64,000 nt of DNA from Clostridia bacterium. Its GTDB lineage: Bacteria; Bacillota; Clostridia; Oscillospirales; Ruminococcaceae. The stretch spans positions 1-64,000 of the forward strand of contig RZZW01000010.1 in the NCBI GenBank assembly GCA_009929695.1, read 5' to 3'. Both the position numbers and the translations under genes were made by a program. This document shows, in pieces, positions 35,788 through 44,711 of this stretch (its first letter is position 1; each line of letters begins with the position of its first letter). A model generated the notes under the pieces. That model had not been told where the DNA came from. It worked only from the letters and a program-made list of their open reading frames with translations, and made no database searches.

Positions 35788-36849
35788 ATGTCGCAGCGCA
35801 CTAAAGAACATATACGGCGGTGGATATTCGGGCTGCCGATGGCGGTTTGGGTGACTTGTCTCACGACTGTCTGCCTTGCGGCGACCTCGCTTTTTCTTTA
35901 CGTGAACACAAATCTTGTGACGATAACAAACTCTGACGGGCAAAAGACTGTTGTTTTTGCGCAGACGATCGACAAGCGGCTTTTGGTGCGTGAAATTGCG
36001 GACATGCGCTGCTCGGAGGACGACATAATAACGTATGACCAGGCAAAGCACGGCTACGGCGAATTGCACGTTGAGCACGCGTTTCCTGTGACAATTTTGG
36101 TTGACGGTGAAAAGATTACGGAAAATCTGATCGAGTGCACCGTTGCGGACGCGCTTGACATAATGGGCGTGACGCTTTCGGGCGACGACTACACAGAGCC
36201 TGCGCTGACGGCTAAAATAGAGAGCGCAAGCAGCATTGCCGTGCACCGCGTGACGTATAACGACTACACAAAAAACGAGACTGTGCCGTTTGAGACGCAG
36301 TATCAATACACAAGCCTTTTCTACCGCTCGCCCGAGCGCAAAATGGTTATGCAAAACGGCGCTGACGGCGTTATAAACGCGAAGCTGCGCGACAAGGTTG
36401 TCGACGGAGAAATAGTTGAGACGAGCGTCATTGAAGATTACGGCTCGACGGAGGCTGTGCCCGAGATAATAAAGGTTTACGGCGAGGGCGCGGCGGTGTC
36501 GTCAATGACAGCGCCCGAGGGCGTGACGCTTGACGAAAACGGAATACCGACGCAGTACAGCGCCGTCTTGACGATGAAGGCGACAGGCTATTATTCCGCC
36601 GCAGGCAAAGGCGCAAGCGGGCTTGGGCTTTCCTACGGAACCTTTGCCGTCGACCCAAAGGTGATACCCTACGGCACGCGAGTGTACATTGCATCCGCCG
36701 ACGGCAAATTCGTCTACGGCTGGGCCATGCCAACCGACACCGGCTCGTTTATCCACACAAATAATATGCAGGTAGATTTGTTCTACGAAACCTACGAAGA
36801 ATCGTATATAAATGCGGTGCAGGAGGTTAAGGTTTATATTGTTGGATAA
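35788..36849 (+). CDS. G5 and 3D domain cell-wall protein (YabE-like)
   Basis: 353 residues. A membrane anchor or signal (about 13-35) is followed by DUF348-like repeats ([19 protein letters not shown]... and [29 protein letters not shown]), a G5 domain (about 165-240, [28 protein letters not shown]), and a C-terminal 3D domain (MKATGYYSA..., [43 protein letters not shown]) with the catalytic aspartates of MltA-type lytic enzymes. It likely remodels peptidoglycan outside the membrane. ATG 35788 follows AAGGAGAACGTTTG. Confidence 0.9.
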   Translation: MSQRTKEHIRRWIFGLPMAVWVTCLTTVCLAATSLFLYVNTNLVTITNSDGQKTVVFAQTIDKRLLVREIADMRCSEDDIITYDQAKHGYGELHVEHAFPVTILVDGEKITENLIECTVADALDIMGVTLSGDDYTEPALTAKIESASSIAVHRVTYNDYTKNETVPFETQYQYTSLFYRSPERKMVMQNGADGVINAKLRDKVVDGEIVETSVIEDYGSTEAVPEIIKVYGEGAAVSSMTAPEGVTLDENGIPTQYSAVLTMKATGYYSAAGKGASGLGLSYGTFAVDPKVIPYGTRVYIASADGKFVYGWAMPTDTGSFIHTNNMQVDLFYETYEESYINAVQEVKVYIVG

Positions 36850-36858
36850 ATTATAATA

Positions 36859-38241
36859 TCACTCAACAGTCCCCAGCGTCCCCGCTGCCCATGCTTCGTC
36901 GGGGCAGGCTGACACGCGGTTTACTTGCCATGCGGCGGCTTCGTAGTTGAAGACTAGCTCGCAGGTTTGGCGCAGAGTGCCTTCTGCTTCTGCTTTTGTT
37001 TCGCGGTTTGAATATGTGAATTTAAACTCGACATTGCACGTTATCGACGGCTTTGTCTCAAATTCGCCTTGGCCTACGCTGCCATATTGGCACGCGGCGG
37101 AGGTGAAAACGTACAAGTTCGCCTTGTGGTCGGCAGTGCTCATGTCGGGCGTTAAGCGCTCGGCGTTGAGCGGGGTGCTCGACAGCAGCTTTGTGATATC
37201 CTGATTATTTATGCAGTCGAGATACGACGCGTAATATGCGCCAAGCAGGCTGTTTAGCTGCGCCTCCTCGGGTATGCCGCCCTCGGTGACGTGGTTTGCA
37301 AACGCAAGCTGAGTTTGGTTTATATCCGTAAACTGCACGTTTGCCGTCGTCGTTGCGCCGTAGGCTGTGAGGTACTGCATGCTTATCGTCGCGCCGACGG
37401 GCACCTTTTCTATTGTGACAACGTGACCCGACGGGTGCTGCTCTAATTGTTTGCCGTCAACAGATATCACAGCGTCGTCCGAAATGCACTCGCTGACGGT
37501 GATTGTGGCAATGGGCAGCGCGCCGTTAAAGACTGTGGGCGCGGCACTGTCTAGCAACGAAAGCGGCGTTTCGGTGCCTGTTATGCGCGAGCCTGTGCCG
37601 CTTTCGGCGGTGAGCACACAGGAGTAAAGCCCGGGGAAAAGCCCGCCGTACACAACGCCGTCCGCCTGAACCTCGCCTGTGTGCGACGCGCCGTTGACCG
37701 TCAAAAGCGGATTTGTAACGTCCGCCGGAACGCGCATTGAGACGGCTTTCGCCTGCATTTTATACGCGCTGTAGCCTAGAAAAACCTTTTCGTTTACAGC
37801 CGTCAGCGCCGAATAACGCACGGAGGACGTCTCGCCCGCCGCCTGCTGTTTAAGCTGTGTGACGAGCGTTTTTACGTCGCTTTCCGCCGCAAACGCGTTG
37901 CAAAGCACCTGCAAATTATCGCCCGTGACCTCAACGCCGTCACCCACGACATATTTTTGCAGCGTCTTTATATCGTTGTCTAAAAGCGCCTTGCCGATAG
38001 CGTCGTAGGCGTCATTTAAATTATACTTATTGTACAAAACAGTAGTAGCTATACACGCGGCGGCAAGCAAAACGGCAAGCACGGCGGCTATGATAAGCAG
38101 CACCTTTGGCGCTTTTGAGGTTTTGTTTTTTATTACTTTTTCGTTTTTTTGGCTGCCAGTTCTCTGTTCCGCGCCGCAGACAGGGCAGACGTCCTGCTCG
38201 TCGTCCGGCAGCACCGCGCCGCAGTTATTGCATAAATTCAA
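36859..38241 (-). CDS. Zinc-ribbon membrane protein (YvbJ/TcaA-like architecture)
   Basis: 460 residues from TTG 38241. The N-terminus is a zinc ribbon (CNNCGAVLPDDEQDVCPVCG), followed by a basic linker, one membrane helix (about 46-68) and a long extracytoplasmic region of several repeated beta-rich units. This architecture resembles clostridial and staphylococcal zinc-ribbon proteins (TcaA, YvbJ) linked to cell-envelope responses. The specific role is unknown. AAAGGGGAACACACC precedes the start. Confidence 0.7.
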   Translation of the reverse strand: MNLCNNCGAVLPDDEQDVCPVCGAEQRTGSQKNEKVIKNKTSKAPKVLLIIAAVLAVLLAAACIATTVLYNKYNLNDAYDAIGKALLDNDIKTLQKYVVGDGVEVTGDNLQVLCNAFAAESDVKTLVTQLKQQAAGETSSVRYSALTAVNEKVFLGYSAYKMQAKAVSMRVPADVTNPLLTVNGASHTGEVQADGVVYGGLFPGLYSCVLTAESGTGSRITGTETPLSLLDSAAPTVFNGALPIATITVSECISDDAVISVDGKQLEQHPSGHVVTIEKVPVGATISMQYLTAYGATTTANVQFTDINQTQLAFANHVTEGGIPEEAQLNSLLGAYYASYLDCINNQDITKLLSSTPLNAERLTPDMSTADHKANLYVFTSAACQYGSVGQGEFETKPSITCNVEFKFTYSNRETKAEAEGTLRQTCELVFNYEAAAWQVNRVSACPDEAWAAGTLGTVE

Positions 38242-38255
38242 GGTGTGTTCCCCTT

Positions 38256-39149
38256 TCAAACTCCCATGTAAAACGAGGCTTCGGCGGCTGTGCGCACAGC
38301 GTTAAGCACTGACGCTTTATATGCCGCGACGGCTTTGTTTTCGGTGAGCGTGTTCATTTGTGCGGCGAGATATTGAATTAGCGCCGCGCCGTTTATATTA
38401 TTTTCCTCAGCGGATTTCATGGCAAATCTCGCCGCGTTTTGCGCGTATGATGCGTCTAAACCCTCCACGCTTTCGGTGAAGGATAAAACGCCGCCGCGCA
38501 GACCCAAATTCCATTTTAAATAAGCTGTTTGAGCCGCCTCCTGCGCACTTTCGACAATTTGTGAAAGCGCGATTGAGCTGCCGCAGTAGACGCGCGGAAG
38601 ATGCTTTGTGTTTATGCCGAGGACGGGTATGCCGTAGGTTTCGAGATATTCAAGCGTCGCCTCGGCGCTGTAAAACGGAGATATTCCGCAGGAGAAAACC
38701 GCCACCGAGCTTTGGCGAAGCTCCTGCAAATCGGCGCTGTTGTCGTATATATTTTCGGCTCGCACGCCGCCTATTCCGCCCGCGGCCTGAACGTGTATGC
38801 CAGATAAAACAGCCATGAGCATAGCCGATCCGACAGTCGTCGTCGCGGTTTTGCCTTGTAAGATGAGCGCGGGCAGCGTGGCGCGGGAGGCTTTGGGCAC
38901 GGCTTTTTTGCAAAGCTGCTCGACCTCTGTGTCCTTTAGCCCAACGCGCATAATGCCGTCTATAACGGCTGTAACAGCAGGCACAGCGCCCGCTTTGCGA
39001 ACCTCGTTTTGCACAGCCGCCGCAAACGCAGCGTTTTGAGGGTACGGCGCGCCGGAGACAAGCATCTCGCTCTCAATAGCGACAACCCCGCCGTTATTCA
39101 CCGCGCTTTGCACCTGTGAGGATATGTTGAGATACCGCCGCAAATTCAA
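38256..39149 (-). CDS. psuG: Pseudouridine-5'-phosphate glycosidase homologue, catalytic Lys replaced
   Basis: 297 residues. It follows PsuG closely in layout: VVAIESEMLVSGAPYPQN (Glu of the active site), GAVPAVTAVIDG, KASRATLP (a first conserved Lys), TTVGSAMLMA, AAGGIGGV, SADLQEL (metal Asp), TLEYLETYGIPVLG. In known enzymes a second Lys in a GAK motif just before the TLEYLET helix forms a Schiff base with ribose-5-phosphate. Here that place reads SCGISPFYSAEA, without Lys. The protein may be inactive as a glycosidase or have another role. TTG 39149 is chosen (AGGTGTTTCG upstream). It overlaps no neighbour but lies 14 bases ahead of the zinc-ribbon gene. Confidence 0.75.
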   Translation of the reverse strand: MNLRRYLNISSQVQSAVNNGGVVAIESEMLVSGAPYPQNAAFAAAVQNEVRKAGAVPAVTAVIDGIMRVGLKDTEVEQLCKKAVPKASRATLPALILQGKTATTTVGSAMLMAVLSGIHVQAAGGIGGVRAENIYDNSADLQELRQSSVAVFSCGISPFYSAEATLEYLETYGIPVLGINTKHLPRVYCGSSIALSQIVESAQEAAQTAYLKWNLGLRGGVLSFTESVEGLDASYAQNAARFAMKSAEENNINGAALIQYLAAQMNTLTENKAVAAYKASVLNAVRTAAEASFYMGV

Positions 39150-39199
39150 ACGAAACACCTGCCCTTACGTAATGAAAAATGAAAAGTGAAAAATTATAG

Positions 39200-39365
39200 T
39201 GCGCGTAGGGGCGAGCTTTGCTCGTCCGATTACAACGCGTAAACTTATGCGGACGAGCGAAACTCGCCCCTACATTTCTGCAAAGTGCGTAGGGCACGAC
39301 GACTCGGCGTGCCGCAAGGTTTGTGCGAAATTTTTCGGAACGCATACAATGCGTTCCCTACATTT
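39200..39365. repeat. GTAGGG-type repeat cluster (family D)
   Basis: Four units follow one another: GTAGGGGCGAGCTTTGCTCGTCCG, GGACGAGCGAAACTCGCCCCTAC, GTAGGGCACGACGACTCGGCGTGCCGC and CGGAACGCATACAATGCGTTCCCTAC. Confidence 0.75.
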
Positions 39366-39447
39366 TTCATTTTACTATATTGTACTTTCTTTTCATAAAA
39401 AGTGCAAGGCGGGTTTATGCATATTTATAATGTATTTGTCTCATAAT

Positions 39448-40200
39448 ATGGCTATAACTATTTTGGAGGCACATTATTATGAATCAGCACAGAAAAACAA
39501 GGGCTTTTACATTGCGCTTGTGCTTATAACGCTGGGTGCTGCGGCCATTGGCGCCGCCGCCGTGATAAACATGGTGAAGGAGCTATCGCAGCCGCCGCAG
39601 GTGCAGCAAAGCCAGCCGCAGACACAGGAGGATATAACAAGGGGATTAAACGACGCAGAATTAGAGGCAGGCAAGGAGCAGCAGAATGTGCCTGTTACGC
39701 CATCAACGGCATCAGGCTCGCAAAGTGCGTCTTCGTCGCAGTCGTCTTTATCGGGGCAGCAGTCCGCGCAAAGCGAGCCTGCAACTTGGCAGCAGGCGCA
39801 AGCAAAGCCGTTCGTCTTGCCGGTGAGTGGGCAGACGCTTGCGGGCTTTAGCGGCGACGAGCTTGTCTATAACGAGACAATGCAGGACTGGCGCACCCAC
39901 AACGGCACAGACATCGCGTGCGAAAAAGGCACAGAGGTGAAAGCGCCCGTTGACGGCGAGGTTTTGAGCGTTGCCACAGACGATTTGTGGGGCGGCGTTA
40001 TAGAGCTTAAATGGGGCGAGGACACCGTGCGCATATGCGGCGTGACCGTGAGCGGCATCAAAGCCGGCGACACCGTGGCGCAGGGCGATAAACTAGGCGT
40101 ATCAGCCGAAATCCCCGCCGAAAGCAAAGAAGCCGCACACGTTCACGTTGAGGTGATTTCAAACGGCGAAGCGGTGAACGCGGAGGCGTATAGCGCATAG
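39448..40200 (+). CDS. M23-type peptidase-like protein (SpoIIQ-like), start region disturbed
   Basis: About 250 residues: one membrane anchor (about 22-42), a long Gln/Ser/Pro linker, then a LytM-like domain (about 135-250) with NGTDIACEKGTEVKAPVDGEV and AAHVHVEVI. The usual zinc ligands are partly present (H in HNGTD, HVHVE). The ORF's ATG 39448 has no ribosome site. A strong one (GGAGG, 39465-39469) serves ATG 39479 in another frame (MNQHRKT...). One extra A in the run AAAAA (39493-39497) would join that start to the body as MNQHRKNKGFY. Confidence 0.7.
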   Translation: MAITILEAHYYESAQKNKGFYIALVLITLGAAAIGAAAVINMVKELSQPPQVQQSQPQTQEDITRGLNDAELEAGKEQQNVPVTPSTASGSQSASSSQSSLSGQQSAQSEPATWQQAQAKPFVLPVSGQTLAGFSGDELVYNETMQDWRTHNGTDIACEKGTEVKAPVDGEVLSVATDDLWGGVIELKWGEDTVRICGVTVSGIKAGDTVAQGDKLGVSAEIPAESKEAAHVHVEVISNGEAVNAEAYSA

Positions 40201-40205
40201 CGATA

Positions 40206-40398
40206 AACGCTGAGAAGACATAAGAGAGAAGAGAGAAAAGTTAAGGAGTGCAGCGGTTTGCGTAGCAAATGAAAGCGCCGATGGCGCTTTCAAGCTGCCG
40301 TGCGGTTTCGCCGTAGGCGAAATGACCAACTCAAGTTGGGCAAGCACTTGCCTGCGGCAATCACTCCTTACTTCTTCTTTCTTCTCTTTTCTTTCTCA
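40206..40398. repeat. Purine-arm inverted repeat, family C (copy 4, expanded centre)
   Basis: Outer arms GAGAAGACATAAGAGAGAAGAGAGAAAAGTTAAGGAGTGC and GGCAATCACTCCTTACTTCTTCTTTCTTCTCTTTTCTTTC enclose smaller hairpins (GAAAGCGCC/GGCGCTTTC, TTTCGCC/GGCGAAA, CAACTC...). Confidence 0.75.
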
Positions 40399-40474
40399 TG
40401 TTTGTTTTGGGTTGAATAAACCTCAAATATATGTTATTATAAAATATACTAAAGTAAAAAGGAAAGTGCGCATT

Positions 40475-41041
40475 ATGGGTAAATTTAACTTTATTGGCAC
40501 AGATATAGACGGTGTAATCATCATTGAGCCCACCGTTTTCGGCGACAGCCGTGGATATTTTATGGAGACATACCAAAACGAGGAATTTGCGGCGGCGGGC
40601 ATAAAGGGGCCGTTTGTGCAGGACAATCAGAGCAAGAGCACAAAGGGCGTTTTGCGCGGGCTGCATTTTCAAAAGGAACACACGCAGGGCAAGCTTGTTC
40701 GCGTGATTTCGGGCGAGGTGTTTGACGTGGCTGTCGACTGCCGCCCAAACAGCAAAACGTTTGGCAAATGGGTCGGCGTGACGCTTTCAGCCGAAAATAA
40801 AAATCAGTTTTACATTCCCGAGGGCTTCGCGCACGGATTTCTTGTGCTGTCAGACGAAGCCGAGTTCACATATAAATGCACCGATTACTACACACCCTCT
40901 GCCGAGGGCGGCGTAAAGTGGGACGACCCCGAAATCGGCATTGTTTGGCCTAGCATCGACGGCGAAATTAAGCTATCCGAAAAGGACAAGCTGCACGAGG
41001 GCTTTTCCGCGCAGTCCTACAGCTTTTTTGAAAGGTGGTAG
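40475..41041 (+). CDS. rfbC: dTDP-4-dehydrorhamnose 3,5-epimerase
   Basis: 188 residues, cupin fold. It performs the third step of dTDP-L-rhamnose synthesis. Conserved blocks are VFGDSRGYFMETY, FVQDNQSKSTKGVLRGLHFQ (catalytic His), GKLVRVISGEVFDVAVD, FYIPEGFAHGFLVLSD and YYTPSAEGGVKWDDPEIGI. ATG 40475 follows AAAGGAAAGTGCGCATT. RmlA, B and D are not in this window. It opens an export and glycosyltransferase operon. Confidence 0.95.
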   Translation: MGKFNFIGTDIDGVIIIEPTVFGDSRGYFMETYQNEEFAAAGIKGPFVQDNQSKSTKGVLRGLHFQKEHTQGKLVRVISGEVFDVAVDCRPNSKTFGKWVGVTLSAENKNQFYIPEGFAHGFLVLSDEAEFTYKCTDYYTPSAEGGVKWDDPEIGIVWPSIDGEIKLSEKDKLHEGFSAQSYSFFERW

Positions 41042-41047
41042 TCCGCA

Positions 41048-41845
41048 ATGGGTATGATAAAGGCTTACTGTAACGATTTTTGGCGCTACCGCTACCTTTT
41101 ATATAACCTCATCGGGCGCGACTTCAAGCTTAAATACCGCCGCAGCGTGCTTGGCGTTGTGTGGAGCGTGCTCAACCCGCTTTTGATGTGTCTTGTGATG
41201 TGGGTCGTGTTCTCGACAGTTTTTGACATGCGCGGCGGCGACATTGTAAACTTCCCTGTGTACCTCATGATAGGTCAGCTTCTTTTCAACTTTTTTAATG
41301 AAGCGACAAACACCGCCATGAGCAGCATGTTAAGCGCCGCGACGCTTATTAAAAAGGTATACATACCAAAATATATTTTCCCGCTTGAGAAGGTTTGCTT
41401 CTCGCTTGTCAACTGCCTTTTCTCCTTTATCGCGCTCATCATCGTCATGCTTTTCACAGGCGCAGAGCTTCACACGACGGTGCTGCAATGTCTGTACCCG
41501 CTGCTGACGTTATTTGTGTTCAGCCTCGGCATAGGGCTTGTTTTGGCGGCGCTGACTGTCTTTTTCCGCGATATAATGCACCTTTGGGGCGTGTTCACAA
41601 CGGCACTGATGTATTTTTCAGCAATATTTTATGACCCTCTCGCGATGAACAACGCGTTTTTGACACAATTCATCAAATTCAACCCGCTATACTGGTATAT
41701 CACAGCATTCAGATATACCGTTCTGTTTGGCAAGCCGCTGACGTTCAGCATGATATGGATATGCGCCGCGTGCGCTATCGTCGCGCTGACTTTGGGGCTC
41801 ATCTTCTTCCGCCGCCAGCAGGACAAATTCGTGCTGTATATATAA
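41048..41845 (+). CDS. Polysaccharide ABC exporter, permease (Wzm/TagG type)
   Basis: 265 residues with six predicted membrane helices. The ABC-2 signature is clear: DFKLKYRRSVLGVVWSVLNPLLMCLVMWVVFS at the N-terminus and a C-terminal FNPLYWYITAFRYTVL segment. It pairs with the ATPase encoded 12 bases downstream to move a lipid-linked glycan across the membrane. It follows rfbC by six bases. Confidence 0.92.
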   Translation: MGMIKAYCNDFWRYRYLLYNLIGRDFKLKYRRSVLGVVWSVLNPLLMCLVMWVVFSTVFDMRGGDIVNFPVYLMIGQLLFNFFNEATNTAMSSMLSAATLIKKVYIPKYIFPLEKVCFSLVNCLFSFIALIIVMLFTGAELHTTVLQCLYPLLTLFVFSLGIGLVLAALTVFFRDIMHLWGVFTTALMYFSAIFYDPLAMNNAFLTQFIKFNPLYWYITAFRYTVLFGKPLTFSMIWICAACAIVALTLGLIFFRRQQDKFVLYI

Positions 41846-41857
41846 GGAGGGCGCATT

Positions 41858-42589
41858 ATGAATATGATTGAAATTAACAGCGTATCAATGCGCTTTAACA
41901 TGGCAAAGGAAAAGCACGAGAGCCTAAAGGAATATTTTGTGGCGCTCGCAAAGGGCAAGCTTCAGTTTGAAGAATTTTACGCGCTGCGCGATGTGACCTT
42001 TAACGTCGAAAAGGGCGATTTTTACGGCCTTGTGGGGCTTAACGGCTCGGGCAAATCGACTCTTTTAAAAATAATCGCGGGCGTGTTTAAGCCGACGCTC
42101 GGCACTGTAAATGTGCGCGGCACAATCGCCCCGCTTATAGAGCTTGGCGCGGGCTTTGACATGGACTTAACCGCGCGCGAAAACATCTACCTAAACGGCA
42201 CAGTGCTTGGCTTTACGCCAAAGTACATAGACTCGAAATTCGACGAGATTGTCGATTTCAGCGAGCTTTGGGATTTTCTTGATGTTCCGCTTAAAAACTA
42301 TTCCTCCGGCATGGTGTCGCGCATCGCGTTTGCCATTGCCACAATTACAAAGCCGGACGTGCTTATAGCCGACGAGATCCTTTCAGTGGGCGATTTTCTG
42401 TTTCAGCAAAAGTGCGAGCAGCGCATGAGAGAGCTGATGGCGGACGGCACAACGGTCATTCTTGTAAACCATTCAATAGAGCAAATCGAGCGTCTTTGCA
42501 ACAAGGTCACGTGGCTTGAAAAAGGCCGTGTGCAGATGACAGGCGACACGCAGACAGTTTGTGAGGCATATAAGCTTACAACCAGGTAA
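41858..42589 (+). CDS. Polysaccharide ABC exporter, ATPase (Wzt/TagH type)
   Basis: 243 residues. Walker A GLNGSGKSTLLKII (about residue 64), a Q-loop region PLIELGAGFDMDLTARENI, signature YSSGMVSRIAFAIA, Walker B DVLIADEILSVGD and H-loop VNHSIEQI. There is no C-terminal carbohydrate-binding extension of the kind found in some Wzt proteins. It is coupled to the permease gene, with AAGGAGGGCGCATT upstream. Confidence 0.93.
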   Translation: MNMIEINSVSMRFNMAKEKHESLKEYFVALAKGKLQFEEFYALRDVTFNVEKGDFYGLVGLNGSGKSTLLKIIAGVFKPTLGTVNVRGTIAPLIELGAGFDMDLTARENIYLNGTVLGFTPKYIDSKFDEIVDFSELWDFLDVPLKNYSSGMVSRIAFAIATITKPDVLIADEILSVGDFLFQQKCEQRMRELMADGTTVILVNHSIEQIERLCNKVTWLEKGRVQMTGDTQTVCEAYKLTTR

Positions 42590-42602
42590 GGAGCGTAAAA
42601 TA

Positions 42603-44561
42603 ATGCAGCAGACAGAAAACCAACCAAATGAAAATAATATGTCTGAAAACGAGGACATATACTCTCAAAAAAGCGACGACGGCGCAAAGGGCAGCCCTGC
42701 AAAAGCGCCCGACGAGCAGCCTCCCGAGCAAGATTCAATAGGCAAAGCGATAAAGCGCAACGCAAACCCGAAGCGGTGGTTTAACCTCTTCGGACGCGCC
42801 GCTAAGGAAGCGCAGAAAAACGGCATGGAGGGCGTTGCCCGCGAAGCGAGATACCGCATCGACCTCATGACAAAGGGCGAGAGCTGGCAGTTCCGCGCCG
42901 ACGTTCCGCTTAAAAAGGAGCTTCGCGCGCAGAAAAACGAGGTGTTCGACTATATGCCGTTCATCTCCGTTGTCGTGCCGCTCTACAACACGCCGCTGCC
43001 ATATTTAAAAGAAATGATAAAAAGCGTCCTCGCTCAAAGCTATCAAAACTTTGAGCTTGTTCTTGTTGACGCGAGCGGCCCCGCCTACACAAACGTCGGC
43101 GAGACTGTGAAAAAATATTCCGACAGGCGCATACTTCTTTGCAAGCTGTCGCAAAATTCCGGCATCGCGGCAAACACAAATATAGGCTTCGGCGAGGCGA
43201 GCGGCGACTATATAGCCCTGCTCGACCACGACGACAAGCTTAGCCCCAACGCGCTTTACGAGGTGGTAAAGGCGATAAACGAGCAAAAAGCGGACTTTAT
43301 TTATTCCGACGAAATAGTGCTTGACGACACGATGAAAAACCTCGGCGAGTATCATTTTAAACCCGATTTTTCGCCCGACACACTGCGCGGCTGCAACTAT
43401 ATAACGCACCTTTCTGTGTTCAGCAAGGAGCTTTTGGCAGAAGCAGGCGGCGGCGAACAGACAGAATTTAACGGCGCGCAGGACTATGACCTTATTTTGC
43501 GCCTGACAGAAAAGGCAAAGAGCATCGTGCACATTCCAAAGGTGCTCTACTATTGGCGCCGCCACGCCGGCTCGACAGCAGAGGACATCTCCGCAAAACC
43601 GTATGCCATCGAAGCGGGCGCAGCGGCAATACGCGCGCAGCTTGACAGGCTCGGCCTGCCGGGCGCAGTTTCCGCGCTGCCAAAGCACCCCGGCGCATAC
43701 CGCGTGCATTATAACATCAAGGGCGCGCCGCTTGTCACCGTAATAATCCCGAATAAAGACCACGCCGACGACCTAAAACGCTGTCTTGACTCGCTGTACA
43801 AATACGCGGGCTACGACAATTTTGAGGTCATTGTCGTTGAAAATAACTCAACAGAGCGCAAGACAATGCAGTTTTACAACAACGCGCGCACGGCGTATAA
43901 AAACCTGCGTTTTGTGCAGTATAAGGGTGAGTTCAATTACTCGGCAATCAACAATTACGCGGTAAAATTTTCGCGCGGCGAATATATTTTGCTGCTCAAT
44001 AACGACATAGAGTTTCTCTCGGGCAGCTTCATGCGCGAGATGCTCGGCTACGCACAGCGCAAGGACATCGGCGCTGTGGGCGCAAAGCTGTATTATCCCG
44101 ACGACACAATTCAGCACGCGGGCGTGTTTATAGGTCTTGGCGGCAGCGCGGGGCACAACCATAAGGGTCACCCGCGCACAAGCGGCGGCGACATGTACCG
44201 CCTCGCCACAGCGCAGAACATGAGCGCCGTCACCGGCGCGTGCATGATGGTGCGCAGGGCATATTATAATGCGCTCGGCGGCCTTGACGAAAAGAATTTT
44301 GCAATAGCGTACAACGACGTAGATTTCTGTCTGCGTCTGCGCGCAAAGGGCGTTAAAAACGTGATGACACCGTTCGCGACAGCGTATCACTACGAGAGCA
44401 AAAGCCGCGGCGACGACACAAAAGCCGGCGGTGAAAAGCAAGCCCGCTACGAACGCGAACGCGAAGCCTTCCGCCGCAAATACGCCCCCCTGATAGAAGC
44501 CGGCGACCCATATTATAACCCCCATTTCACGCTGCTTTATGAAAATTATGGGTATAAATAA
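42603..44561 (+). CDS. Tandem-domain family 2 glycosyltransferase (rhamnosyltransferase-like)
   Basis: 652 residues. A polar, low-complexity N-terminus (about 1-50) and a basic linker precede two GT-A domains. The first (about 120-360) has FISVVVPLYNTPLPYLKEMI, LVDASG, ALLDHDDKLSPNALYE and FIYSDE. The second (about 380-640) has LVTVIIPNKDHADDLKRCL, VVENNSTE, LLLNNDIEFLSG and NDVDFCLRLRAKG with the ESKSRG C-terminal motif. It probably extends the glycan moved by the preceding ABC pair. It is paralogous to the protein at 44712. Confidence 0.88.
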   Translation: MQQTENQPNENNMSENEDIYSQKSDDGAKGSPAKAPDEQPPEQDSIGKAIKRNANPKRWFNLFGRAAKEAQKNGMEGVAREARYRIDLMTKGESWQFRADVPLKKELRAQKNEVFDYMPFISVVVPLYNTPLPYLKEMIKSVLAQSYQNFELVLVDASGPAYTNVGETVKKYSDRRILLCKLSQNSGIAANTNIGFGEASGDYIALLDHDDKLSPNALYEVVKAINEQKADFIYSDEIVLDDTMKNLGEYHFKPDFSPDTLRGCNYITHLSVFSKELLAEAGGGEQTEFNGAQDYDLILRLTEKAKSIVHIPKVLYYWRRHAGSTAEDISAKPYAIEAGAAAIRAQLDRLGLPGAVSALPKHPGAYRVHYNIKGAPLVTVIIPNKDHADDLKRCLDSLYKYAGYDNFEVIVVENNSTERKTMQFYNNARTAYKNLRFVQYKGEFNYSAINNYAVKFSRGEYILLLNNDIEFLSGSFMREMLGYAQRKDIGAVGAKLYYPDDTIQHAGVFIGLGGSAGHNHKGHPRTSGGDMYRLATAQNMSAVTGACMMVRRAYYNALGGLDEKNFAIAYNDVDFCLRLRAKGVKNVMTPFATAYHYESKSRGDDTKAGGEKQARYEREREAFRRKYAPLIEAGDPYYNPHFTLLYENYGYK

Positions 44562-44564
44562 AAA

Positions 44565-44703
44565 GAAGAGATAAGAAATAAGATAGAAAAATTCGCCTCG
44601 TTGTCATTCTGAGCTCAGAATGACACGTGCTCCTATTAAAATGTGATTGCATCGCAATCACACCTTAATTCTTATTTTTTCTATCTTCTTTCTTCTTTTT
44701 TGG
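44565..44703. repeat. Purine-arm inverted repeat, family C (copy 5) holding a collapsed family B palindrome
   Basis: AG-rich and CT-rich outer arms again face each other. Inside, 44602-44625 is TGTCATTCTGAG joined to CTCAGAATGACA: both ends of a family B element with its centre missing. Confidence 0.75.
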
Positions 44704-44711
44704 TGAATCGT

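Noticed and set aside
40206-40398. Family C repeat as a transposon with a transposase
   Set aside because: No transposase frame lies inside any of the five copies and the element is too short. It can at most be a non-autonomous element.
43005-44525. Long minus-strand frames (252 and 225 codons) inside a glycosyltransferase gene
   Set aside because: They mirror the codon structure of the real gene, carry no domain and no ribosome site. The same holds for frames at 1342-1902, 28131-28826 and 45930-46325.
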